A stretch of 35,681 bases of DNA from Acidobacteriota bacterium (GTDB lineage: Bacteria > Acidobacteriota > Vicinamibacteria > Vicinamibacterales > JAHECP01). The DNA lies in NCBI GenBank assembly GCA_024641665.1, contig JAHECP010000041.1, positions 1-35,681 of the forward strand, read 5' to 3'. The stretch's first letter is position 1, and each line of letters begins with the position of its first letter. A program made the position numbers and the translations under genes. This document shows, piece by piece, positions 27,487 through 35,185 of this stretch. The notes under the pieces are model-generated. The model ran no database searches and was not told the origin of the DNA. It worked only from the letters and a program-made list of their open reading frames with translations.

Positions 27487-29913
27487 TCACACTGCCGTGA
27501 GCTCTTCGCTCCGGACGTAGCTGCACGCCTCGTTCTGGCAGAGCAGCTGGCGGCCGTGGCGCTTGGTGGTCTTCTCCACGAGGAACGGGGCGCCGCAGTC
27601 GGGACACTTCTCGTCGACTGGGCGGTTCCACAGGGTGAAGTCGCAGTCGGGGTAGTTGCTGCAGCCGAAGAACACCTTGCCCCTTCGCGACTTGCGCTCG
27701 ACGATGTCGCCGCCGTCCTTGGGGCACTTCACGCCGGTCGCCTTCAGCTTGACGTACTTGCACGTGGGGTAGTTGCTGCACGCGGTGAACTCGCCGAAGC
27801 GCCCGTGCTTGACGACCAGGTTGGCGCCGCAGCGCGGGCACTTCTCGTCGAGCACCTGGTCGGGCCTGGCCGCGGTGACCCCCTGCTTGGTCGAGATCAG
27901 CTTGCGGGTCGTCTTGCACTCGGGGTAGCCGGTACAGGCGAGGAACGGGCCGAACCGCCCGCGTTTGACGACCATCGGGCGGCCGCAGTTCTCGCAGGTC
28001 TCCTCGATGTCCTCGGTGCCGGGCTCGGGCTTCTCGAGCTCGCGCGTGTTCTCGCAGTCGGGGTAGGCGCTGCAGGCGAGGAACAGCCCGAAGCGGCCCG
28101 CCTTGGTGACCATCGGCGACCCGCACTTCTCGCACGTCTCATCGGTGGGTTCGCCCTCCTTGAGGTTCGGCATCACGCCCTTGGCCTTGGCCAGGTCCTT
28201 CTCGAACTTCTCGTAGAAGCTCTCGAGCGTCGACCGGTAGTCGGCGCGGCCGTTCTCGATCTCGTCGAGCTGCTCCTCCATCTTCGCCGTGTACTCGAGG
28301 TCGAGGATGTCGTCGAAGCTCGGGCTCAGCAGGCGCGTCACGAGGATGCGGCCGAGCATGGTCGGCTTGAAGCGCCCTTCGGTCTTGTTCACGTACTCGC
28401 GCGCCTGCAGCACGCCGATGATCGACGCGTAGGTGCTCGGCCGGCCGATGCCGTTCTCCTCGAGCGCCTTCACGAGCGTGGCCTCGCTGTAGCGGGGCGG
28501 CGGCTGCGTGAACTTCTGCTCGGGCCGGAGATCGCGCAGGTCGAGCCGCTGGCCCTCCTCGAGCGGCGGCAGGACGCTCGCGCCGTTCTCCTCGTCGGGC
28601 TCGCCGCCCGACGGGTCGGGCGCGGGCGCGGCGGCCGTGTCGGCCGCGTCGGCCCCGTAGACCGCGAGCCAGCCGGGAAACTTGGGCACCGAGCCCTTCG
28701 CGCGGAACGTGTAGTCGCCGGCGCCGATCTCCACGGTCGTCTCGTCGAAGGTGGCCGGCGTCATCTGCGACGCCACGAAGCGGTTCCAGATCAGCCGGTA
28801 GAGATAGTACTGGTCCGCCGTGAGGTGCCGCCGCACCCGGTCGGGCTCGTAGGCCGTCGACGTCGGACGGATGGCCTCGTGCGCGTCCTGGGCGTCCTTC
28901 TTGGCGCGGTAGTAGATCGGCTTGGCCGGCAGGGAGTCCTGGCCGTAGCGCTGGCCGATGAAGCCCCGCACCTCGGCCAGCGCCTCGTCCGACACGCGCG
29001 TCGAATCGGTGCGCATGTAGGTGATGAGGCCGACCGCCCCTTCGCCGGGCAGCTCCACGCCCTCGTAGAGCTGCTGGGCGATCATCATGGTCTTCTTCAC
29101 CGGGAAGCGCGACGCCTGCTGCAGCTTGCTCGTGATGTACGGCGGAACCGGGCTCTTCTTCCGCTCCTTGGTCGTGACCGCGGTCACCGTGTAGGTGGCG
29201 CGCGAGAGGTCCGCCAGCGCCGCCTTCGCCTCGGCCTCGGTCCCGATCTTGAGGGTGCTCCCGCCCTTCTTGACGAGCCGCGCCTGGAACTCGGGCGGCA
29301 GCGCGCCGGCCAGGCGGGCGAAGACGTACCAGTACTCTTCGGCCTTGAACGCCTGGATCTCGGCTTCGCGGTCGCAGACCAGCTTGAGCGCCACCGACTG
29401 CACGCGCCCCGCGCTCAGCCCGCGGCGCACCTTGTCCCAGAGCAACGGGCTGATCTTGTAGCCCACCAGCCGGTCGAGCACGCGCCGCGCCTGCTGCGCG
29501 TCGACCATCCGCCGGTCGATGTGGCCCGGGTGCTTCAGCGCTTCGTTCACCGCCTTCTTCGTGATCTCGTTGAACATCAGGCGGTGGATGGCCCGCGTCT
29601 TCGCGCCCTTGAGCGCCGACAGCTCCTGGGCCACGTGCCAGCCGATGGCCTCGCCTTCACGGTCGGGGTCGGTCGCGACGAAGATCTCCTTCACCTTCTG
29701 CGCGGCGTCCTTCAGCTCCCGGAGCACCTTCTTCCGGCTCGCGATGACCTCGTAGGCCGGCGCGAACCCGTCGTCCACGTCGACGCCCAGCTTGCTCTTG
29801 GGCAGATCCCGGACGTGCCCCATCGAGGCGACGACCTTGAAGTCCCGCCCCAGGTACTTGTTGATGGTCTTCGCCTTCGCAGGCGACTCCACGATTACCA
29901 GCGCCTTTGCCAT
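27487..29913 (-). CDS. topA: DNA topoisomerase I with five C-terminal zinc-ribbon repeats
   Basis: This 808-aa enzyme relaxes negatively supercoiled DNA. The TOPRIM domain starts with MAKALVIVESPAKAKT and has DPDREGE near residue 81. The active-site tyrosine is Tyr299 in LITYMRTDS. The C-terminus carries zinc-ribbon modules: CEKCG, CENCG and CPRCG each followed by a CxxYPxC pair, a fourth with CPKDGG where the second cysteine is lost, and a final CPDCG. A short acidic insert (PDPSGGEPDEENG) interrupts the core. The ATG at 29913 gives the family start; the longer frame overlaps dprA. It follows dprA by 14 bp, so the two are co-transcribed. Confidence 0.95.
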   Translation of the reverse strand: MAKALVIVESPAKAKTINKYLGRDFKVVASMGHVRDLPKSKLGVDVDDGFAPAYEVIASRKKVLRELKDAAQKVKEIFVATDPDREGEAIGWHVAQELSALKGAKTRAIHRLMFNEITKKAVNEALKHPGHIDRRMVDAQQARRVLDRLVGYKISPLLWDKVRRGLSAGRVQSVALKLVCDREAEIQAFKAEEYWYVFARLAGALPPEFQARLVKKGGSTLKIGTEAEAKAALADLSRATYTVTAVTTKERKKSPVPPYITSKLQQASRFPVKKTMMIAQQLYEGVELPGEGAVGLITYMRTDSTRVSDEALAEVRGFIGQRYGQDSLPAKPIYYRAKKDAQDAHEAIRPTSTAYEPDRVRRHLTADQYYLYRLIWNRFVASQMTPATFDETTVEIGAGDYTFRAKGSVPKFPGWLAVYGADAADTAAAPAPDPSGGEPDEENGASVLPPLEEGQRLDLRDLRPEQKFTQPPPRYSEATLVKALEENGIGRPSTYASIIGVLQAREYVNKTEGRFKPTMLGRILVTRLLSPSFDDILDLEYTAKMEEQLDEIENGRADYRSTLESFYEKFEKDLAKAKGVMPNLKEGEPTDETCEKCGSPMVTKAGRFGLFLACSAYPDCENTRELEKPEPGTEDIEETCENCGRPMVVKRGRFGPFLACTGYPECKTTRKLISTKQGVTAARPDQVLDEKCPRCGANLVVKHGRFGEFTACSNYPTCKYVKLKATGVKCPKDGGDIVERKSRRGKVFFGCSNYPDCDFTLWNRPVDEKCPDCGAPFLVEKTTKRHGRQLLCQNEACSYVRSEELTAV

Positions 29914-29927
29914 AATGCCTGTGCTGT

Positions 29928-31016
29928 CTACGTTACCATCCTTCGGGCGACCCGCACGAATCGCCCGCCCTCCGCTCGTGCCACCCACCCGTCGAGCTCG
30001 AGCTCGAGGAGACGGCCGAGCAGCACGCCTGCGCCGAGGCCCGTCCGCTCCGCCAGCTCGTCCAGCGTGCACGGTTCTCCGACCGGCATCGTCTGAGACA
30101 AGTCGTTTTCGAACAGGCATTTACCTGAATCGTCCTCCGCCGCCGGCACCTGGCCGAGTCCCGGCAGCTCCTCCAAGATATCGTCCACAGTCTCGACGAG
30201 CTTTGCGCCGTCCTTGATGAGGGCATGTGCCCCATGGTTCCGCCCGCTCAGAACGAGGCCGGGCACCGCCATGACGTCCCGCCCCTGCTCCAGGGCACAG
30301 CGGGCCGTGATGAGCGATCCGCTGCGCTCGGCCGCCTGCACGATCACCACGGCGCGGGACAGGCCGCTGATGATGCGGTTCCGCGCCGGAAAGTGCTCGG
30401 GCCGCGGCGGCGCGCCCGGCGGGAGCTCGCTGACGATGGCCCCCCGGCGCGCCTCGATGGCCCTGGCGAGCGCCTCGTGCTCGGGCGGATACATCCTGTC
30501 GGCGCCCGACCCGAGCACCGCCACCGTGACCCCGCCGCCGTGCAGGGCGCCCTCGTGGGCCGCCGAGTCCACGCCCCGGGCGAGCCCGCTGACGACCGCC
30601 ACGCCCCGCCGCGCCAGGTCGGCGGCCAGCGTCCGGGCGGTCTCGATGGCGGCGGCCGAGGCCGCCCTGGCCCCGACGAGGGCGACGGCCGGCACCGCCA
30701 GAGCGGCCGGGTCGCCTCGCATCCACAGAACCGGCGGAGGATCGTGGATTTCGGCCAGGAGTCGCGGGTAGCGCACGTCCCGCCATCCGATGGCCTCGAG
30801 ACCGGCCCGCCGGGCCGCGTCCAGCGCTTCTGCCGCCTGCCGATCGGCGGCAGCCAGGCAATCGCCCGGCAGGGCGAGCCTGGCGAGCGTCTCGGCCACC
30901 AGCGCGGCAGAGGCGAGGCCCGGGCGGTCGCTGGTCGCCTCACGCAGGCAGGCGGCGACCCTGGACCGGTGTACGCCCTCGAGGAGCGACAACGCGACGG
31001 CAGCCCGGAGATCCAT
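29928..31016 (-). CDS. dprA: DNA-processing protein DprA/Smf
   Basis: This 362-aa protein has an N-terminal helical region, a Rossmann-like DprA core (about 100-300) and a C-terminal winged-helix domain (about 310-360, DELAERTGLGAGVLLGRLLELELDGWV). Core motifs are VALVGAR, VVSGLARGVDSAAHEGAL, AVLGSGADRMYPPEH, PARNRIISGLS and ERSGSLITARCALEQGRDVMAVPG, split here across the core. DprA loads RecA on incoming single-stranded DNA in natural transformation. The ATG at 31016 follows GGAGGAGG. Gene order dprA-topA-trmFO-xerC matches that of Firmicutes and others. The leader upstream contains an unusual structured region. Confidence 0.93.
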   Translation of the reverse strand: MDLRAAVALSLLEGVHRSRVAACLREATSDRPGLASAALVAETLARLALPGDCLAAADRQAAEALDAARRAGLEAIGWRDVRYPRLLAEIHDPPPVLWMRGDPAALAVPAVALVGARAASAAAIETARTLAADLARRGVAVVSGLARGVDSAAHEGALHGGGVTVAVLGSGADRMYPPEHEALARAIEARRGAIVSELPPGAPPRPEHFPARNRIISGLSRAVVIVQAAERSGSLITARCALEQGRDVMAVPGLVLSGRNHGAHALIKDGAKLVETVDDILEELPGLGQVPAAEDDSGKCLFENDLSQTMPVGEPCTLDELAERTGLGAGVLLGRLLELELDGWVARAEGGRFVRVARRMVT

Positions 31017-31043
31017 GCGGCCTCCTCCGGGTCGCTCGCGGGC

Positions 31044-31104
31044 GCCGGCAGGGGCCCAAAAAAACAGGGCCGAGCCTGCCGGCTGCACGGGAGCAACCGG
31101 CGTG
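31044..31104 (-). promoter_or_regulatory. dprA leader: alternative hairpins around a T7 run
   Basis: On the minus strand one fold pairs GCCGGCAGG (31075-31083) with CCTGCCGGC (31044-31052) and continues inward as GGCCC/GGGCC, leaving TGTTTTTTT in the loop. The same GCCGGC segment can instead pair with upstream GCCGG (about 31100-31104) or with downstream CGGC, placing a GC hairpin before the T7 run. This is an attenuator-like arrangement, 28 nt ahead of the dprA start. Confidence 0.4.
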
Positions 31105-31123
31105 CCCGACCCCTGCTCGTTAC

Positions 31124-31129
31124 ATTATA
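31124..31129 (-). promoter_or_regulatory. Possible -10 box of the dprA operon
   Basis: A perfect TATAAT on the minus strand lies 108 bp upstream of the dprA start, but I see no -35 box at 16-18 bp spacing. Confidence 0.4.
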
Positions 31130-31220
31130 CGCAAGGGCGGCCCGGCGAGCGACGTCTGACTGCGGCAGCGCGTGGCGGCGGCCCCGGGCTGTGTCACGAC
31201 GGGCCGCCACGACCCCACAA

Positions 31221-31242
31221 TGGGACACTGCGTCCTGTCCCA
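31221..31242. promoter_or_regulatory. Operator-like dyad TGGGACA-N8-TGTCCCA
   Basis: A perfect 7-bp inverted repeat is separated by CTGCGTCC. It lies between the divergent dprA and TPR promoters, where a dimeric repressor could act on either. Confidence 0.35.
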
Positions 31243-31368
31243 CGACACCAGCCTCGCCACCGCGCTGACGGATTTCGGCCGGCTTTCGACAAGAACACCG
31301 GCCTATTCCCTCGCCGCCGCCTGATATGGCGATTGCTCGCTGGTAATTGCGACCCGTGCTGAATCCGC

Positions 31369-31398
31369 TTGCGCGCACTTCGAGGCGCTCGGTATAGT
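31369..31398 (+). promoter_or_regulatory. Promoter of the TPR-lipoprotein pair
   Basis: TTGCGC (31369-31374) and TATAGT (31393-31398) are spaced by 18 bp. Transcription starting near 31405 excludes the upstream GTG at 31397 and makes the ATG at 31415 the likely start. Confidence 0.5.
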
Positions 31399-31414
31399 GG
31401 AGATGAGATCCTCC

Positions 31415-31774
31415 ATGAATGTCCGGACCTTCGTGCTGGCGGCGGTCTTTGTCGGCCTCCTGAGCCCCGCCGCGTACGCGGATCGCCGTTCAGAGGCCAA
31501 GTCCCAGGTCGAGTTCGGCATCAAGGTGGCGCAGAGCGGCCTCTGGCAGGAGGCGCTGTATCGGTGGGAGCGCGCCGTCGAGATCGACCCGACCTACGCC
31601 GCGGCCTGGAACAACCTGGCCGTCGCCTACGAGCAGCAGGGCCGGTTCGACGACGCCCGCAAGGCGTACGACAAGGCGCTCGAGCTCGATCCGGGGAATC
31701 TGCAGATTCGTCAGAACTACGATCTGTTCAAGGAAATCAATGACCGCACGAAGAGCCGGGATAGTAGTCGCTAG
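31415..31774 (+). CDS. Periplasmic TPR protein
   Basis: This 119-aa protein has a signal peptide (1-22, MNVRTFVLAAVFVGLLSPAAYA) and two to three tetratricopeptide repeats, the clearest being AAWNNLAVAYEQQGRFDDARKAYDKALELDPGN split over residues of about 63-95. TPRs are protein-binding scaffolds, so it likely works with a partner in the periplasm. The ATG at 31415 is chosen because the two earlier in-frame starts lie on or next to the promoter. The next gene, a lipoprotein, overlaps its last 35 bp in another frame, so the two are translationally coupled and probably act together. Confidence 0.8.
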   Translation: MNVRTFVLAAVFVGLLSPAAYADRRSEAKSQVEFGIKVAQSGLWQEALYRWERAVEIDPTYAAAWNNLAVAYEQQGRFDDARKAYDKALELDPGNLQIRQNYDLFKEINDRTKSRDSSR

Positions 31775-32525
31775 CCTCGGGCTGGCGCTCGGCCTGGGCG
31801 CCTGCACCAGCTTCTACGAGATCCCCATCGAGACGCCGATCCAGCCGAAGCTCGACGTCTCGGCGTTTCGTCGCGTGCTCGTCATCGGCTTCATCGCCGG
31901 GGGCACCGAGGACGTCGACGCCAACCTGGAAACGGTGCGGCTCTTGCGGAGCCAGCTGCGCGCCAAGTCGAGCCTGGCGGTCATCGAGACCGATCCGTTG
32001 CCGCTCGAGAAGATCGCGGCGGAGAACGCGGGGCCCGCGGCGCAGCCGGCCGCCGACGCGGGGAGCAACGCCGACGCCGCGGCGGACAAGCCGATCCGCA
32101 CACCGAAGGACCTGGAGCGGTACGAGCACATCTTCGCGGACGCGGCGTACTGGAAGAAGCTCGGCGAGGAATACCAGGAGCCCCTCATCGTGACCGGCAC
32201 CGTGCTCTTCACGCCCCAGCAGCGATCCGGCATGGTGGAGCGGACGCAGCAGGTCCAGGACGCGTACGGCCGCAGCCACGTGATTCCGGTCCGGACCTAC
32301 ATGGAGCGCAAGGGGTTCGTGCTGAGCCCGAAGTTCATCTTCATCGACGGCCGCACGGGCACCACGCTCTACTCGGAGACATTCCGCGAGGAAATCCTGT
32401 ACAACGCGCAGCAGAACACGCCTGCGCTCTCTTCGTACTTCGAGCTCATGGATCGGCTGGTGCCGAGCTTCCTGAGCACCTTGAGCACGCAGAAGATCCG
32501 GGGGACGCGCGTCCTGCTCAAGTGA
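31740..32525 (+). CDS. Lipoprotein of unknown function, possibly CsgG/LpoB-like fold
   Basis: This 261-aa protein has a lipobox LGAC (19-22), so Cys22 is lipidated and the protein sits on the periplasmic side of a membrane. Residues of about 40-85 (RRVLVIGFIAGGTEDVDANLE, then LRSQLRAKSSLAVIETD) look like the opening strand-helix-strand of the CsgG/LpoB anticodon-binding-like fold. A low-complexity alanine/aspartate insert (about 97-118) follows, then a mixed region with VTGTVLF and FIFIDGRTGTTLYSETF. The sequence is not close enough to name a family. AAGGA precedes the ATG at 31740. The start overlaps the TPR gene. Confidence 0.72.
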   Translation: MTARRAGIVVASLGLALGLGACTSFYEIPIETPIQPKLDVSAFRRVLVIGFIAGGTEDVDANLETVRLLRSQLRAKSSLAVIETDPLPLEKIAAENAGPAAQPAADAGSNADAAADKPIRTPKDLERYEHIFADAAYWKKLGEEYQEPLIVTGTVLFTPQQRSGMVERTQQVQDAYGRSHVIPVRTYMERKGFVLSPKFIFIDGRTGTTLYSETFREEILYNAQQNTPALSSYFELMDRLVPSFLSTLSTQKIRGTRVLLK

Positions 32526-32566
32526 CGGGGTTTGGGCCCGGGTTGGGGCCGTCCCTTCATAAGCCT

Positions 32567-32642
32567 TTACGAAATAACGGCTTCCGTGATAGTCTAGAGT
32601 GTTCTCGTGGTGCGGGCCGGCCCGATTTGTGGGTGCGGGCCG
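32567..32642 (+). promoter_or_regulatory. Promoter and leader of the rplU cluster
   Basis: TTACGA (32567-32572) and TAGTCT (32590-32595) are spaced by 17 bp. The leader holds an 11-bp direct repeat GGTGCGGGCCG (32609-32619 and 32632-32642), of which the right copy can also pair as CGGCCC/GGGCCG. Autoregulated ribosomal-protein leaders often look like this, but no known L21 leader motif was matched. Confidence 0.35.
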
Positions 32643-32670
32643 CCGGGACGGAGCCCCGAGGAGGGTTGAC

Positions 32671-32985
32671 GTGTACGCGATCATTCAGAGCGGCGGACGG
32701 CAGGTCCGGGTGGACCCGGGCGCCGTCGTCACGCTCGACAAGCTGACCGCCGAGCCGGGCGAGGAAGTGACGTTCGACCAGGTCCTCTTCGTCGAGAAGG
32801 ACGGCGGCCAGATGGTGGCCGGCGCCCCGTTCGTCGCCGACGCGCGGGTCGTGGGCGTCGTGGCCGGCGAGGCGCGCGGTCCGAAGATCCGGGTCTTCAA
32901 GAAGAAGCGCCGCAAGGGCATGCGCCGGACCAAGGGGCACCGCAGCGTGCTGACCCGCGTGACGATCAAGGAGATCGTCGCCTGA
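32671..32985 (+). CDS. rplU: 50S ribosomal protein L21
   Basis: This 104-aa protein is close to the usual L21 length of 103. It begins YAIIQSGGRQVRVDPGAVV and ends with the L21 signature KIRVFKKKRRKGMRRTKGHR, split here across the basic tail. The start is a GTG at 32671, preceded by GGAGGG; the frame upstream has no family similarity. L21 binds 23S rRNA and is first in the L21-L27-Obg cluster, a gene order conserved in many bacteria. Confidence 0.96.
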   Translation: MYAIIQSGGRQVRVDPGAVVTLDKLTAEPGEEVTFDQVLFVEKDGGQMVAGAPFVADARVVGVVAGEARGPKIRVFKKKRRKGMRRTKGHRSVLTRVTIKEIVA

Positions 32986-33023
32986 CGGCCCGTCGGGCGA
33001 CACGCGCAACCTGCTAAACGATC

Positions 33024-33281
33024 ATGGCACACAAAAAAGGTCAGGGCAGTTCACGCAACGGCCGCGACAGCCAGTCGCAACGGCTCGGCGTCAAGCGGTT
33101 CGACGGCAACGTCGTGACCGGCGGCTCGATCCTCGTCCGCCAGCGCGGGCGCAAGTTCCGGCCCGGGGTGAACGTTGGCCTGGGCAAGGACGACACGCTG
33201 TTTGCGAAGATCGCCGGCAAGGTGCGCTTCGAGGACCATGGATCGCGCGGCCGCGTCATCAGCGTGCTGCCGGTCGAGTAG
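33024..33281 (+). CDS. rpmA: 50S ribosomal protein L27
   Basis: This 85-aa protein has the L27 core: [28 protein letters not shown] and the basic IRQRG-type segment [12 protein letters not shown], then the conserved [13 protein letters not shown]. Its N-terminus reaches the peptidyl-transferase centre and needs no cleavage in this type, since it starts directly at AHKKG. No Shine-Dalgarno sequence is visible before the ATG, which follows the rplU stop by 38 bp. The stop abuts the short intergenic repeat copy. Confidence 0.96.
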   Translation: MAHKKGQGSSRNGRDSQSQRLGVKRFDGNVVTGGSILVRQRGRKFRPGVNVGLGKDDTLFAKIAGKVRFEDHGSRGRVISVLPVE

Positions 33282-33373
33282 ACGTGGGGCTCCGCCCCGC
33301 ACCCCGGCTCGGTCGCTTGCGGGGGCCCCAACGCCCCGCGCCGCTCCCTCGCGGGCCGCGCTGTGCGCGGCCT
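33282..33373 (+). repeat. Intergenic repeat, short copy without inserts
   Basis: This 92-bp element begins directly after the rpmA stop and has hairpins at both ends, GGGGC/GCCCC and GGCCGCGC/GCGCGGCC (33354-33361 and 33365-33372). It matches the minus strand of 602-780 apart from point differences, a 1-bp indel and the two missing inserts. Confidence 0.85.
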
Positions 33374-33422
33374 GGCCGTGGGTGCGAGGACCGCAACTGT
33401 TTCGTGCACGCCAGACACGCCC

Positions 33423-34493
33423 TTGTTCGTCGACGAAGTCGACATCCAGGTTTCGGCCGGTGACGGCGGCCGCGGTTGCCTGAGCTTCCGCCGCGAGAAG
33501 TTCGTTCCGCGCGGCGGGCCCGACGGCGGCGACGGCGGTCACGGCGGCTCGGTCTATCTCGTCGCCAGCCCCCACGTCAACACGCTCGTCAACTACCGCT
33601 TCCATCCCGAGTTCCGCGCCCGGCGCGGCAGCCACGGCGAAGGCGCGAACCGCACCGGCCGGAACGGCCCCGACCTCGAGCTCGAGGTGCCGGTCGGCAC
33701 GGTCGTCCTGGAGCACGCCGACGCCGGCCTCGTCCAGGTCGCCGACCTCTGCGAGGAGGGCCAGCGTGTGCTCATCGCCAGGGGCGGGCTGGGCGGGCGC
33801 GGCAACGCCTCGTTCGTCTCCTCGACCAACCGCGCGCCGCGCAAGACGCAGCCCGGCCTGCCGGGCGAAGACAAGCGCCTGCGGCTCCAGCTGAAGCTGC
33901 TGGCCGACGTCGGCCTCGTCGGGTACCCGAACGCCGGCAAGTCCACGCTCATCGCCAGGGTGTCATCCGCGCGGCCGAAGATTGCCGACTACCCCTTCAC
34001 CACGCTCACGCCCAACCTGGGCGTGGTCCGGCTCGACGACGAGCGGAGCTTCGTCGTCGCCGACGTGCCGGGCCTGATCGAGGGCGCGCACGCGGGGCAC
34101 GGCCTCGGTGACCGGTTCCTGCGGCACCTCGAGCGCACGAAGGTGCTCGTGCACGTGATCGACGTGTCGTCGGCGTCGGCCCGCGAGCCGGCCGACGACT
34201 TCGACGTGATCGAGCGCGAGCTCGAGCTCTTCGCCGGCAGCGCGCCGGACCAGACGGACGGCCGCCCGTTCGCCGGCCGACCGCGCCTCGCGGCCGCCAA
34301 CAAGATGGACGCGCTCGACGAGCCGGGCCGGCTCGATCGGCTGCGCGCGCGCCTCGCCGGCGCGGGTGTCGCGCTCTACCCCATCTCCGCGGTCACCGGC
34401 GAGGGCGTCCCCGCCCTGCTGGACGCGCTCTGGCGCGTCATCGCGCGCGGCGCGCCCGCCGACGGTGCGGACGCGTGGGAGGACGAAGCATGA
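33423..34493 (+). CDS. obgE: Obg-family GTPase (ribosome assembly)
   Basis: This 356-aa protein has the glycine-rich Obg fold (1 to about 158) and a GTPase domain: G1 GYPNAGKS (167-174), G3 DVPGLIEGAHAGHGLG (about 214), NKMD (about 293) and SAVTGEG. It lacks the C-terminal OCT domain of some Obg proteins. Family members all begin MFVDEV or close to it, which here fits a TTG at 33423 (FVDEVDIQVSAGDGG); the longer frame upstream is made of the intergenic repeat. No ribosome-binding site is visible before the TTG. Obg matures the 50S subunit, fitting its place after L21 and L27. Its stop overlaps nadD as ATGA. Confidence 0.94.
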   Translation: MFVDEVDIQVSAGDGGRGCLSFRREKFVPRGGPDGGDGGHGGSVYLVASPHVNTLVNYRFHPEFRARRGSHGEGANRTGRNGPDLELEVPVGTVVLEHADAGLVQVADLCEEGQRVLIARGGLGGRGNASFVSSTNRAPRKTQPGLPGEDKRLRLQLKLLADVGLVGYPNAGKSTLIARVSSARPKIADYPFTTLTPNLGVVRLDDERSFVVADVPGLIEGAHAGHGLGDRFLRHLERTKVLVHVIDVSSASAREPADDFDVIERELELFAGSAPDQTDGRPFAGRPRLAAANKMDALDEPGRLDRLRARLAGAGVALYPISAVTGEGVPALLDALWRVIARGAPADGADAWEDEA

Positions 34494-35185
34494 CGCCCGG
34501 GCGCGCGCGCCGCGCGGGCCTGCTCGGCGGTACGTTCGACCCGATTCACTTCGGGCATCTGGACGTCGCGGAGGCGGCGCGCCTGGCGCTCGGGCTCGAC
34601 GAGGTCCGGCTGATCTCGGCGCGCGTGCCGCCCCACCGGACGACGGGCGCGCAGGCGTCGGCCGATCAGCGGCTGGCCATGGTGCGGCTGGCCGTCGAGG
34701 GCCACGCAGGCCTGGTCGCGTCGGACCTGGAGCTGCGCACGCCGGGGCCCTCGTACACCGCGACCACGCTGCGGGCGCTCGGCCGGCAGGGCTGGCGCCC
34801 GGCGGAGCTTTTTTTCATTGCGGGCGCCGACGCGTTTGCGGAAATTGCCACCTGGCGGGACTACCCGGCGCTGCTGGACCTCGCGCACTTCGCGGTCATC
34901 TCGCGCCCCGGCGTACCGGTTGCGTCGCTCCCCGCCCTCCTGCCGGCGCTCGCGGCGCGGATGGTCGAGGCCGGCGCCGCCGCCGGCGCGCGGACGGCGG
35001 CGGCCGGCCCGACCGCGATTTTCTTGATCCACGCGGCGACGCGCGACGTATCCTCGACCGAGATTCGCGACCGCGTCGAGGCGGGAGCGTCGCTCGCGGA
35101 CCTGGTGCCGCCCGGCGTCGCCGACTACATCCGCCGGCACGGTCTGTACTCGTCCACACCCGCGGCAGACGACTTGCATGGCTAA
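34490..35185 (+). CDS. nadD: Nicotinate-nucleotide adenylyltransferase
   Basis: This 231-aa enzyme makes nicotinic acid adenine dinucleotide from NaMN and ATP in NAD synthesis. Nucleotidyltransferase motifs are GGTFDPIHFGH (13-23, including the catalytic HxGH) and SSTEIR (about 188-193). The ATG at 34490 overlaps the obgE stop as ATGA, so an earlier in-frame start is unlikely. An alanine-rich insert (about 160-175) is longer than in most homologues. The gene sits in the widespread obg-nadD-rsfS order. Confidence 0.94.
   Translation: MTPGRARRAGLLGGTFDPIHFGHLDVAEAARLALGLDEVRLISARVPPHRTTGAQASADQRLAMVRLAVEGHAGLVASDLELRTPGPSYTATTLRALGRQGWRPAELFFIAGADAFAEIATWRDYPALLDLAHFAVISRPGVPVASLPALLPALAARMVEAGAAAGARTAAAGPTAIFLIHAATRDVSSTEIRDRVEAGASLADLVPPGVADYIRRHGLYSSTPAADDLHG

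Larger units (their letters stand above)
31017..31414. other. Divergent intergenic region, structured leader and dyads
   Basis: No gene is seen in these 398 bp. Contents from left to right are the dprA leader hairpins (31044-31104), a minus-strand TATAAT (31124-31129), an inverted repeat GTGGCGGC/GCCGCCAC (31172-31179 and 31203-31210), a dyad TGGGACA-8 bp-TGTCCCA (31221-31242) and the promoter of the TPR gene (31369-31398). Confidence 0.6.

Noticed and set aside
29914-30120. 69-residue N-terminal extension of topoisomerase I.
   Set aside because: It overlaps the C-terminal coding part of dprA, and the family start MAKALVIVESPAK is at 29913.
32609-32642. Known L21 leader RNA.
   Set aside because: A direct repeat and a weak hairpin exist, but I could not match the described leader structure.
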